39,317 nt of DNA from Gemmatimonadaceae bacterium (GTDB taxonomy: Bacteria; Gemmatimonadota; Gemmatimonadetes; Gemmatimonadales; Gemmatimonadaceae): the NCBI GenBank assembly GCA_025928335.1, contig JAICJQ010000014.1, positions 1 through 39,317 of the forward strand. The letters run 5' to 3'. The position numbers and the translations under genes are program-made. Position 1 is the first letter of the stretch; each line of letters opens with the position of its first letter. This document shows positions 23,601 to 30,994 of this stretch, piece by piece. Under the pieces are notes generated by a model, which saw only the letters and a program-made list of their open reading frames with translations, was not told the origin of the DNA and made no database searches.

Positions 23601-24327
23601 CGTCGAGTCCCGCGAACACATCGTCGATAATCGGCGCCGGCTGGGCCACACCGGCGGCCAAGGCAAGATACTCGACGTCGAAGAAGGCGCCCGAATAAAA
23701 AACCGGGGCCGAGCCCTGTTGGGTAACGTGCGCGCGAAAAGCGGCGTCCTTGCGGCCCTTCCAGGGCGTGACATCGATCTGCACCGTCGCCGGAACGCTC
23801 TCCAGCTTCAGCTTGGGATCGGGAAAGGGAAACGTCCACGCCTGGTAGTAGAGGCGGAGCGGACGGTGCGGCGGCACCTGTTGGTCGGGATATGCCGTCG
23901 CGAGCTGGGCGAGGAAGAATGCCGCCGTCGCGGCACGTGACACGGCGCGATGATCCGAGTGGCCCGTCGGCGCGCCTTCCGGGCCGAAGGTCAGCACGAC
24001 GGTCGGACGCGTCCGTCGAATGAAGCCGACAATGTCGCCGATGAGCCGCGACGAGTCGGCCTGAGCGAGCTCGCCATCGCGATACCCCGGCATCTCGATC
24101 GTACCGATTCCGAGGATGCTCGCGGCGGCGCGGAGCTCGCGCCGCCTGATCTCCGCCAACTCTTCACGAGACGAAACGGGGACGCCGGCACTCTTGCCGG
24201 CGTCCCCGTTGGTCGCGCAAAAAAGATCGATTGGTACTCCTGCCGCGGCGTATTTGGCGACGATCCCGCCAACGCAAAACGTCTCGTCGTCAGGATGCGC
24301 GAAGACGCACGCGATACGGTGCGTCAA
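23590..24327 (-). CDS. PIG-L (LmbE-like) deacetylase
   Basis: 245 residues. The zinc site is complete: HPDDE at residues 11-15 and GHSDH at 122-126. Family members remove acetyl groups from N-acetylglucosamine moieties, for example in mycothiol or bacillithiol synthesis, or act on other amidated sugars. The product has no signal peptide. The start is a TTG directly after the TAG stop of the Bax-inhibitor gene, in the same frame with no base between; no ATG is available before HPDDE. Translation therefore probably depends on re-initiation by ribosomes finishing the upstream gene. Confidence 0.88.
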   Translation of the reverse strand: MTHRIACVFAHPDDETFCVGGIVAKYAAAGVPIDLFCATNGDAGKSAGVPVSSREELAEIRRRELRAAASILGIGTIEMPGYRDGELAQADSSRLIGDIVGFIRRTRPTVVLTFGPEGAPTGHSDHRAVSRAATAAFFLAQLATAYPDQQVPPHRPLRLYYQAWTFPFPDPKLKLESVPATVQIDVTPWKGRKDAAFRAHVTQQGSAPVFYSGAFFDVEYLALAAGVAQPAPIIDDVFAGLDVRS

Positions 24328-25005
24328 CTAGCGACGACGCCCCCCGAGCAGGCTGAGGATGAACATGAACAAGTTCAGCAGGTCGAGGTAAATCGTCACC
24401 GCCGCAAACACGTAGTCATCCTGGCCGTAGGCGCCGGAGCGCACAATTCGCCAGGTGTCGAACACGAGCAGGCCGCTAAAGACGAATACACCGATCGCCG
24501 ACAAGAACAGACCGACGGCGACGCTCTGCAAGAAGAAGTTCAAGAGTGAGGCGACGAGCAGCACGATCAAGCCGACGAAGAAGAACGCGCCCCACGCGCT
24601 GAAATCTCGGCGGCTGAACACCGCATAGAGCGAGAGCGCGCCGAACGCCGCGAACGTCAACGCGCCGGCCTGCATCACAACCCCCGGCACCGAGCGCTCG
24701 GCGATGTACATCCCCGGCGCGATCATCACGCCCATCACGAACGTGAAGAGGAACGTGAGGATGATGTTCTTGGGATACTCACGTGCCGAACGCTGCACCA
24801 TGATCAGCGGGATGAACGTCGCGATCATGGTGATGAAAGGATGCGCGACGACGGCGCCGAGGAGCGCCGGCTGAGCAAGCGTGAAGGCCGTGCCCGCGAT
24901 CGTCGCGAGGACGCCGAGACACACCAGGCCGTAGGTCCGGCGAACGAGCGTCGCGCGCTCAGCGCCCGACCGGACTTGAACTGCCGGTGCGTACGAGATG
25001 CCCAT
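24328..25005 (-). CDS. Bax inhibitor-1/YccA family membrane protein
   Basis: 225 residues with seven hydrophobic segments. The family is recognised by the run of helices, by ITMIATFIPLIMVQRSAREYP after helix 2, by FTFVMGVMIAPGMYIA, and by the end DDYVFAAVTIYLDLLNLFMFILSLLGG, where the YLDLLNLF block is diagnostic. In other bacteria YccA interacts with the FtsH protease and BsYetJ is a pH-sensitive calcium leak channel, so a role in membrane quality control or ion homeostasis is likely. It forms a transcript with the PIG-L gene. Confidence 0.93.
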   Translation of the reverse strand: MGISYAPAVQVRSGAERATLVRRTYGLVCLGVLATIAGTAFTLAQPALLGAVVAHPFITMIATFIPLIMVQRSAREYPKNIILTFLFTFVMGVMIAPGMYIAERSVPGVVMQAGALTFAAFGALSLYAVFSRRDFSAWGAFFFVGLIVLLVASLLNFFLQSVAVGLFLSAIGVFVFSGLLVFDTWRIVRSGAYGQDDYVFAAVTIYLDLLNLFMFILSLLGGRRR

Positions 25006-25043
25006 AGTGAGCGATAGCTCCGTTGGAGAGTGGTACGTCGTGA

Positions 25044-25049
25044 ATTATA
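25044..25049 (-). promoter_or_regulatory. consensus -10 box (TATAAT) before the BI-1 gene
   Basis: On the minus strand GGGTATAATTC lies 39 bp before the BI-1 start codon. The six bases match the sigma-70 -10 consensus completely, rare in this GC-rich sequence. No good -35 box is visible 17 bp upstream, so it may depend on an activator or on extended contacts. Confidence 0.45.
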
Positions 25050-25120
25050 CCCCGGCGTCTCAGGCCGGTGCCAGCGGCGGAGGCCGCTATTGCGTGGCTG
25101 GCACCCCGCGGGTCGTCACC
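25050..25120 (-). terminator. hairpin spanning the end of the last DUF4097 gene
   Basis: GGTGCCAGC and GCTGGCACC form a perfect nine-pair stem around the stop codon, with GCGGC/GCCGC (inner hairpin) inside. There is no U-run. It closes the six-gene sigma factor operon on the side of the BI-1 promoter. Limits are approximate. Confidence 0.4.
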
Positions 25121-25920
25121 GAAACGACGCCGTTCATGGTATGGAGACGCACGAGCCGGTCGAGGGTACCGACCTGCCCTTGGACGTGGCGCGTCGATCG
25201 GCCGGACTGCGCGCTCGGGAGCGGCAAATTGCTATGCACCATCCCGTTCGAGGCAGCCAAGTCGAAGCGCCCTTGTAGCGCCGGCGGCAGCTCCGCGCGG
25301 ATGTTGCCATTGGTCGTCGACACGCGAATCGAGTCGGCGTCAGAGACGGAGTCCACCGACAGCCCGACGTTGCCGTTCGTCGTCATGAGCGCGACCGGTC
25401 CGGAGACGTTCATGGCGCTGACGTTGCCGTTCGTGCTGCGTGCGATCACACCCGCGGCGATGCCGCTGATGTCGACTGAACCGTTGTTCGTCCGCGCATC
25501 CACCGCCACGTTCGCCGGCAACTCAGCGACGAAATCCGCGCTGGCGTCACTGCCACGATGGAAGAGGCTGAACATGGTAAGGAAGCCGCCGGTCGACCGG
25601 CCTTTGTAGCCGGACGCGCCGCACTTTCCGCTTCCAGTCCACATCGCGCAGACGTAGTACTCGTTGCCGGCGCGCGACACTATGAACCGCACATCCTTGG
25701 CGCGGCCACGGCGCCACTGCCGGCTCCCGGTCACCGTGATCTGCTGGCCAGCCGCGGCGGCGCGGCGAACGGTGATGTTTCCGGCACCGTCGCGAAAATG
25801 AACGACCGTTCCGGCGGGGACTTCGGTCGTCCAACGAAACGCGTGGTCGTCGGAACCGGCGTGGTTACAGCCGACGACGACCAGCGTGGCGACGAGCGCG
25901 CCAAAGCGGCGGTGGCGCAT
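25087..25920 (-). CDS. exported DUF4097-type protein 1, lipoprotein, NGN repeat type
   Basis: 277 residues from ATG 25920, with CAGGAG in front. MRHRRFGALVATLVVVGC is a lipoprotein signal (Cys18). After a short domain the chain becomes a series of short beta strands with turns of one type: NNGSV, STNGNV, TTNGNV, TTNGNI, ASNGMV, TMNGVV, spaced about 15-25 residues, as in the DUF4097 right-handed helix-like family of putative adhesins. A cysteine pair (YYVCAMW and GKCGA) is also seen in the next two paralogues. It is the last gene of the sigma/anti-sigma operon. The molecular role is unknown; envelope location is clear from the signal. Confidence 0.8.
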   Translation of the reverse strand: MRHRRFGALVATLVVVGCNHAGSDDHAFRWTTEVPAGTVVHFRDGAGNITVRRAAAAGQQITVTGSRQWRRGRAKDVRFIVSRAGNEYYVCAMWTGSGKCGASGYKGRSTGGFLTMFSLFHRGSDASADFVAELPANVAVDARTNNGSVDISGIAAGVIARSTNGNVSAMNVSGPVALMTTNGNVGLSVDSVSDADSIRVSTTNGNIRAELPPALQGRFDLAASNGMVHSNLPLPSAQSGRSTRHVQGQVGTLDRLVRLHTMNGVVSVTTRGVPATQ

Positions 25921-25990
25921 GAAGGCTCCTGTCAGTTCGCGTGCTGTGTTGAAATACGCGTTGCGCAGGAGGAAAGTTACCGCGGGCGGG

Positions 25991-26797
25991 CTATCGCTTT
26001 CGCAGCTCGACGTTTCCGTTGACGGTCTCGAGCTTGAGGCGGGGTCCACCCGGCTTGCCGATATGTGCGCGGAGATGCTTGGGATCCAAGCGCCCGCTCA
26101 CCGTCATCTCGAAGTTCGTGAACAATGAGCCGTTCACCGTCTCGAGGTCGACGTCGCCACCGAAATCACCGGTGAAGTCGACGATCACACTGCCGTTTAC
26201 CGTCTCGAACTTCATGTTCGAATCGAAGTCGACCCGACCCATCCGAGCGCGGACGTTGCCGTTGACGTTGGTCGCGTTGACCGGACCCCCGGTGGTGCTC
26301 ACGTCGACTTCGCCGTTGACGGTGCTTGCGTTCACCTCCGACGTCGCTCCCGCGACGCTCACCGCGCCATTCACGGTCTCGACCCAGACTTTGACACCGC
26401 GTGGGACTTTGACCTGAAAGTCGACGGTCACGTCATTGTTGCGCGTCGAGCGGTCGCCGTGAGACTCGTAGTTTTTTTCGTCGCAGCTCGACCGCTCACC
26501 CCACAGGGCGCAGATGACGACGCTCTCACCGCTCGGACCGAACTTCTTCGTCTCGAAGCGCACAACGGACGGATCGCCTTTTCGCCAACGCTTCGTGCCC
26601 GTGACTTCGACGTCGTTGCCGCTCGTCTGATCGACCGTGATGCCGCCGTTGAGGTTCTTGACCCTGATCCAACCGCTTGCCGGAATGTGCCCGGACCAGT
26701 TGAAGGTGTCGCCGCTCTGCGAGGGGCGTGGCTGCCCGGCGGCGGGCAGCGCAAGGGTAGCGAAGAGCAAGAACGACAGACGGTATCGCATTGTCAT
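25991..26797 (-). CDS. exported DUF4097-type protein 2, VNG repeat type
   Basis: 268 residues. MTMRYRLSFLLFATLALPAAGQ is a Sec signal peptide cleaved near AGQ. The domain starts FNWSGHIPASGWIRVKNLNGG, and the repeat turns are NLNGGI, TVNGAV, TVNGEV, NVNGNV, TVNGSV, TVNGSL, TVNGNV, almost all with VNG. It shares with the preceding and following proteins the segment GNDVEVTGTKRWRKGDPSVVRF and the cysteine pair VICALW / SSCDEKNY. The C-terminus LKLETVNGNVELRKR closes the helix-like stack. It should be periplasmic or surface exposed. About 70 bp separate it from the next gene. Confidence 0.85.
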   Translation of the reverse strand: MTMRYRLSFLLFATLALPAAGQPRPSQSGDTFNWSGHIPASGWIRVKNLNGGITVDQTSGNDVEVTGTKRWRKGDPSVVRFETKKFGPSGESVVICALWGERSSCDEKNYESHGDRSTRNNDVTVDFQVKVPRGVKVWVETVNGAVSVAGATSEVNASTVNGEVDVSTTGGPVNATNVNGNVRARMGRVDFDSNMKFETVNGSVIVDFTGDFGGDVDLETVNGSLFTNFEMTVSGRLDPKHLRAHIGKPGGPRLKLETVNGNVELRKR

Positions 26798-26823
26798 GAG
26801 AAGTTGTGAATGACCCGTGTGGA

Positions 26824-27609
26824 TCAGCGGATGATCCGAAGCTTGAGGTCGCCGCTCACCGTTCCAACATCCAGACGGCGGCCACCATTGCCGATTCGTG
26901 CCTGGACGCTGTGGCGGTTCATGCGGCCGTTGCCCAGGGTAAGCGAGAAGTCGCTGTCGATGTCGCCGCTCACCGTGGACATCGAGAGATCCGCTTCGAA
27001 CGTCTTCGGAACCTCGAGCGTTACGTTGCCACTCACGCTCTTGAACGACAGGTCGCCCCGGCCGGTCAATTCGTCCGCCTGAACGAGCACATCGCCGCTC
27101 ACCGTATGCGCGCTGATCGTCGAGGCGTGGAGATGCTCCAGCCGCACGTCACCGCTCACGCTGTTCGCGTCGATGTCGCCGCGCGCGCCGTTGACGAAGA
27201 CGTCTCCACTCACTGAAGCCGCGGACAGCGCGGCGAGGTTGGCGGGAACGGCGATCTCCAGATCCATGCTCGCGTGGCCGTTGTCGCGATCGCCATCCGA
27301 GTGCATGTGAATTCCGCGCTCGTCGCACGACGAGTCGGTGTCGTCGTAGAGGACGCAGACGTCGATCCCGCGCGACGACTCGTGCACTTCGGCGTGGATG
27401 CGATCGAAGTACCGGCTGTTGCCGCGCTTGATCCCGTTCACCTCGACGTGTCCGCTCGTCGACGTCGTGACGCGGACGTCGCCGGTGATATTGTGAATGG
27501 CAACCGAGCTACCCGCCGCGACCGCCTTGTCCCAATGGAAATCGCTGCGCTGCCCCTGAAGCGATGCGGCGAGCGTGGTGGTCGCGAAAATGGTGGGAAG
27601 AAGACGCAT
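26824..27609 (-). CDS. exported DUF4097-type protein 3, VSGD repeat type
   Basis: 261 residues from ATG 27609, which has AGGA at a suitable distance; another ATG two codons earlier (27615) has poor spacing. MRLLPTIFATTTLAASLQGQ is a signal peptide. The repeated turn is NITGDV, SVSGDV, SVSGDV, TVSGDV, SVSGNV, TVSGDI, TVSGDL, uniformly SG instead of NG. The cysteine pair (DVCVLY and SSCDERG) and the segment HVEVNGIKRG correspond to those of paralogue 2. The similar lengths and shared ends indicate tandem duplication followed by repeat homogenisation within each gene. Confidence 0.85.
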   Translation of the reverse strand: MRLLPTIFATTTLAASLQGQRSDFHWDKAVAAGSSVAIHNITGDVRVTTSTSGHVEVNGIKRGNSRYFDRIHAEVHESSRGIDVCVLYDDTDSSCDERGIHMHSDGDRDNGHASMDLEIAVPANLAALSAASVSGDVFVNGARGDIDANSVSGDVRLEHLHASTISAHTVSGDVLVQADELTGRGDLSFKSVSGNVTLEVPKTFEADLSMSTVSGDIDSDFSLTLGNGRMNRHSVQARIGNGGRRLDVGTVSGDLKLRIIR

Positions 27610-27628
27610 GATCATTCCTGGTGAGGGG

Positions 27629-28579
27629 TCAGGGTCGGCGTTCGGGTGAGGCCCCGTGCCCATTCGATGCGATCGTGACGTCGCCGCTGAAGGTGACGGC
27701 GGTGATGCGCGCCGCCCCCCCGCCGATCTCGAAGGTGAATTGCTTGCTGTTCGACGAACCGATGCCGTGCTGACCCGGCCGAAGGGTGATCGGGAACTGG
27801 CTGTCGATACCACCGTTCCAGGTCGAGACGGTGAGCTGCGCGCTCGCTTCACGCTGGATGTGGAGATTCACGTCGCCGGAGTGCGCGGTGAGCTCGTAGC
27901 GGCCGGCCGGATCGATCAGGCCGTCGAAGGTGACGTCGCCGCTCGTCGTCTTGGCGCGGACGACTTTCGCCGTCACACCGCGCAATTCGATCTCTCCGCT
28001 CACCGTGTTCACATCCGCGTTGCCGCGAATGTCGGAGATCTTGACGCCCCCGCTCGTCGTGCCGACGACGGCGTCGCCGACCACGTTCCGAACGGTGATC
28101 TCGCCGGACAACGTGTTCACGTCGAGACGATTGGCGACGTCATCGACCTTGATGTCGCCGCTCTGCGCGTGCACCTCGACCTCGCCGCGGGTGCCATGGA
28201 CGTCGATGTCGCCGGACTGCGTGCGCGCGATCACACGCGTGCCGACGGGCACGCTGATCTCGATATGCGAGTCATCAGACCGGCGGCCGCTGACCTCCAG
28301 CATCACGCGCGATGGAGACGCATCGAGTCGAAGGTTGCTGCCTTCGCTCGACGCGCGAATGTGCATCTGTGTGCCGGAGGCGCCGGTGACGACGACATCG
28401 CCGTTCGTCGCGGTCACCGTGAGCGTGCCGCTCTTGTCGAACGCAAAGGTGGTGTCGATGCGAGAGCGATCGTCCGACGCGAAGCGCGCGCGTCGTTGCG
28501 CGCCGGCAGAGTGCACCGCCGAGAGGGTAACGGCGACGACGAGGGGAAAGGCTGCGATTCGGGAAGTCGAAAGTGACAT
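27629..28579 (-). CDS. exported DUF4097-type protein 4, mixed SGD/SGE repeat type
   Basis: 316 residues from ATG 28579; the frame is open upstream to 28711 within the anti-sigma gene, but the signal peptide (STSRIAAFPLVVAVTLSAVHSAGAQ) starts here. Repeat turns are ATNGDV, TQSGDI, AQSGDI, TLSGEI, TTSGGV, TVSGEI, TTSGDV, AHSGDV, TWNGGI, TFSGDV, so at least ten, more than in the other three copies. It lacks the cysteine pair of the others. It starts eight bases after the anti-sigma stop codon and is the first structural gene of the set. Confidence 0.85.
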   Translation of the reverse strand: MSLSTSRIAAFPLVVAVTLSAVHSAGAQRRARFASDDRSRIDTTFAFDKSGTLTVTATNGDVVVTGASGTQMHIRASSEGSNLRLDASPSRVMLEVSGRRSDDSHIEISVPVGTRVIARTQSGDIDVHGTRGEVEVHAQSGDIKVDDVANRLDVNTLSGEITVRNVVGDAVVGTTSGGVKISDIRGNADVNTVSGEIELRGVTAKVVRAKTTSGDVTFDGLIDPAGRYELTAHSGDVNLHIQREASAQLTVSTWNGGIDSQFPITLRPGQHGIGSSNSKQFTFEIGGGAARITAVTFSGDVTIASNGHGASPERRP

Positions 28580-28587
28580 TAGCGTGC

Positions 28588-29373
28588 TCACATCCGCGAC
28601 GCCGGCAGCGCCGCCGCCGTGCGGAGCAATTGAACCTTGGTATCCAGGGCATCGCTGAGCGACTGTATCAAGTAGCCGCTCGCCGGATCGCGGCGCAACG
28701 CGATCCGACACTGCGCGATCGCCGAGTCGATGATCGCCATATTCTTGGCCACCACCGCGACGGTGGACGAATCCAGATCGCGCTGCTTGAACTTGTAGAC
28801 CGCGAGCAGGCGTCCGATCTCGTGATCGTAGGTTTGTTCCGCGGTCAGCTTGTTGGAAACCGCTCGCACGGGCGTCGCGGCTTGGTTGTTCTTGGCAGGC
28901 TGCGGCTCAGGGCGAGCGGACGAGTCAGCCGACGGGCTACCGATTGTCGCAACCGGCTGCATGGGCGCCGAGACTGTATTCGCTGCGACGCTCGTCACGC
29001 GCGCGCTCTCGATCGAGCGCCGCGTGACTTCATGCGTGACAGTCGCCGTGACGCCAATGAGCGCGGCAGCCGCGAGCCCAAACCATAGTCGGCGGCTCCG
29101 GCCCGGAGCGGCGTCGCCGCTCCCTAGGAGCGCGACAACCGGTGTCTCGATGCGTTTGGCAATGCCAGCCCACAAATCGTGACTGGGCGAGAGGTCCGTC
29201 AGATTCGCCGCGTCGATGCGAAGGCGGCGGAGATCGGCGAGGAGCGGGCCACAGTCGTCGCACTCCAAGGCGTGCGCCTCCATCGCGGCGCGCGCGCGCT
29301 CGCCCACGTCGCGCTCGAGGAAATCCGCCAGCGTGTCGGCGAACTCGTTGCAGTTCATCGCCAGATCGGTCAT
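28588..29373 (-). CDS. zinc-finger anti-sigma factor
   Basis: 261 residues. The N-terminal cytoplasmic domain has the ZAS motif: an early Cys in MNCNEFADTLADFLE and EAHALECDDCGPLLADLR with H-x3-C-x2-C, which binds ECF sigma factors. One membrane helix follows (RLWFGLAAAALIGVTATVT, near 95-113), then a Pro/Ala-rich linker and a periplasmic helical domain (YDHEIGRLLAVYKFKQRDLDSSTVAVV). The start codon overlaps the sigma stop as ATGA at 29370. It should hold the sigma factor at the membrane until an envelope signal releases it. Confidence 0.9.
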   Translation of the reverse strand: MTDLAMNCNEFADTLADFLERDVGERARAAMEAHALECDDCGPLLADLRRLRIDAANLTDLSPSHDLWAGIAKRIETPVVALLGSGDAAPGRSRRLWFGLAAAALIGVTATVTHEVTRRSIESARVTSVAANTVSAPMQPVATIGSPSADSSARPEPQPAKNNQAATPVRAVSNKLTAEQTYDHEIGRLLAVYKFKQRDLDSSTVAVVAKNMAIIDSAIAQCRIALRRDPASGYLIQSLSDALDTKVQLLRTAAALPASRM

Positions 29374-29948
29374 CGGTTCAGTGCCTCCCTCAACAGGAGC
29401 CTCGCGCGATGCAGCTGCGCTTTCGTCGCTCCCGATGTCACGCCGAGCATCTCGGCGATCTCTTCATGCTTGTATCCTTCGACGTCATGCAGTACGAACA
29501 CCCGCCGCGCGCCTGGTGGTAGCCGAGTGATGGCCTCCTCCAGATCCAGCAGGTCACCGGGAGCGAGCGGCATTCCGACGACACCGGGCATCGAATCCAT
29601 TCCCGCGTCATCGTCGCTCTCTTCGTAGCGCGAGCGTTGTCGGCCTTCGACTTTGCGCGCGTTCAGGACCACGTTGACCGTCAATCGGTGCAGCCAGGTC
29701 GCGAACGAGCTCTCGCCACGAAAGAGGTGCAGCTTCTCCCAGGCTCGAACGAAGACGTCCTGTGTCAGCTCCTCGGCGCGGGCACGGTCACTGACCATGC
29801 GAGCGCAGAGGGAGAAGACCCGGTTGACGTGTTGCCGGTAGACCCGCTCGAATGCACCCCGATCACCGGCCGCCGCTCGCGCGACGTCCGAATCGCTGTC
29901 ACTGACACGATTCACGGATGCTTCGATGATGGCCACTGCGGCTGCCAT
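29370..29948 (-). CDS. ECF-type RNA polymerase sigma factor
   Basis: 192 residues. Region 2 is at about 28-100 (AFERVYRQHVNRVFSLCARM, AEELTQDVFVRAWEKLHLFRGESSFATWLHRLTVN) and region 4 at about 135-190 (AITRLPPGARRVFVLHDVEGYKHEEIAEMLGVTSGATKAQLHRARLLLRE broken here into its helices), with the helix-turn-helix in EIAEMLGVTSGATKAQL. There is no region 3. It directs RNA polymerase to a small regulon, presumably including its own operon with the anti-sigma factor and four exported proteins. No clear GGAAC-type -35 could be recognised upstream. Confidence 0.93.
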   Translation of the reverse strand: MAAAVAIIEASVNRVSDSDSDVARAAAGDRGAFERVYRQHVNRVFSLCARMVSDRARAEELTQDVFVRAWEKLHLFRGESSFATWLHRLTVNVVLNARKVEGRQRSRYEESDDDAGMDSMPGVVGMPLAPGDLLDLEEAITRLPPGARRVFVLHDVEGYKHEEIAEMLGVTSGATKAQLHRARLLLREALNR

Positions 29949-30058
29949 AGACCCCGGGAACTCTCCGTCCTTGCAACGAGTTGGACGGCCCCAGGCGATG
30001 GAAGGTTTGAACGTGGAGGCACTGAATCGAACGAGGGGCCAGGCTCAACCCGAATCGG

Positions 30059-30724
30059 TCAGCTGGTCGCGGCGAGCAGGGAGGGAAGTTGGGAAATGCT
30101 TTCGAGCCAGGCACTTGGGAAGCCGGGCTCGAGGTCCTGTCGTTTGAAGGCACCCCAAAGGGCGGCAAAAGTCCTAACTCCGGCGGCGTTCCCGGCCAGC
30201 ACGTCGTGGACGGAATCGCCAACGAAGACGGCCTCGTTCGGAGCTCGGCCCAGCCGTTGGAGCGCTAACCGTACGGGCTCGGGATCGGGCTTGTGTCGCG
30301 TCGTGGCGTCGCACCCAACGATCGTGTCCACGTGCCTGGCAAGCCCGACCAGTGCCAGGGCGCGAAGCGCGAGGTATTCGGATTTGCTGGTGACGATCGC
30401 GATTTCGTGGCCGCGCGAGCGGAGGGCCGTGACGGTGTCGACGACTTCGTCGTAGCAACGCACCAATCGGTCGTGGTGTTCCATCTGGTACTCGCGATAT
30501 GCGGCGATGAGGGCCGCCCGATCGGCATCGTCGCGGGCGTATCGGCCGAACATCGTGAAGAGCGGAATCCCGATCCCGGCAGACCACTCCTCGTCCGGCG
30601 GAGCTATTCGCCCAAGCTTCTCGAAGGCATAGCGTGCCGAGTTGAGTATGAGCTCGATGGAATCGATGAGCGTTCCGTCGAGGTCAAAGAGAACGGCCGC
30701 GGGTGCGCTTTGGACGCGAGACAT
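30059..30724 (-). CDS. HAD-superfamily hydrolase, phosphoglycolate phosphatase-like
   Basis: 221 residues. Motif I VLFDLDGTL (Asp14, Asp16), motif II IVTSKS, motif III with the Lys of RHKPDPEPV, and motif IV VFVGDSVHDV are all intact; the cap domain is the small helical type of the Gph/PGMB subfamily. It should hydrolyse a small phosphorylated metabolite such as 2-phosphoglycolate or act as pyrophosphatase PpaX-like; substrate cannot be chosen from the sequence. The ATG at 30724 is close to the motif I as usual. It overlaps the ORF start region of the small membrane protein only outside its coding part. Confidence 0.9.
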   Translation of the reverse strand: MSRVQSAPAAVLFDLDGTLIDSIELILNSARYAFEKLGRIAPPDEEWSAGIGIPLFTMFGRYARDDADRAALIAAYREYQMEHHDRLVRCYDEVVDTVTALRSRGHEIAIVTSKSEYLALRALALVGLARHVDTIVGCDATTRHKPDPEPVRLALQRLGRAPNEAVFVGDSVHDVLAGNAAGVRTFAALWGAFKRQDLEPGFPSAWLESISQLPSLLAATS

Positions 30725-30759
30725 GGATACGAACGAACTTAGCAGCTAGGATGGATCAC

Positions 30760-30987
30760 ATGCCCGGACCGGTCACGCGCGAGGTCAAGAAGTACCTGAT
30801 CCAGCTCATCGTCGGCGTCGTGGTGCTCGACGCGATCATGTTGGGATTGTATTACGGGTTTTCGGTGTCGCTGCGGCCCGAACGTACACAGCAGTCGTTC
30901 GTTGCTGTCTGGGTCGTGCTGACGCTGATCGTCGTGGCGACGCGAATGAGGAAGATCAGGCAGGCGAGGATACGCCGATCAGGTTGA
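30760..30987 (+). CDS. small membrane protein with two helices
   Basis: 75 residues from ATG 30760, preceded by AGGATGGA at a proper distance; another ATG lies at 30751. Two hydrophobic helices, YLIQLIVGVVVLDAIMLGLYYGF and FVAVWVVLTLIVVATRM, are separated by a short polar loop, and the C-terminus is very basic (RKIRQARIRRSG). No family is recognised. The gene diverges from the HAD phosphatase with 35 bp between starts and ends seven bases before the long mirrored repeat element begins. Confidence 0.6.
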   Translation: MPGPVTREVKKYLIQLIVGVVVLDAIMLGLYYGFSVSLRPERTQQSFVAVWVVLTLIVVATRMRKIRQARIRRSG

Positions 30988-30994
30988 GAAGGCA

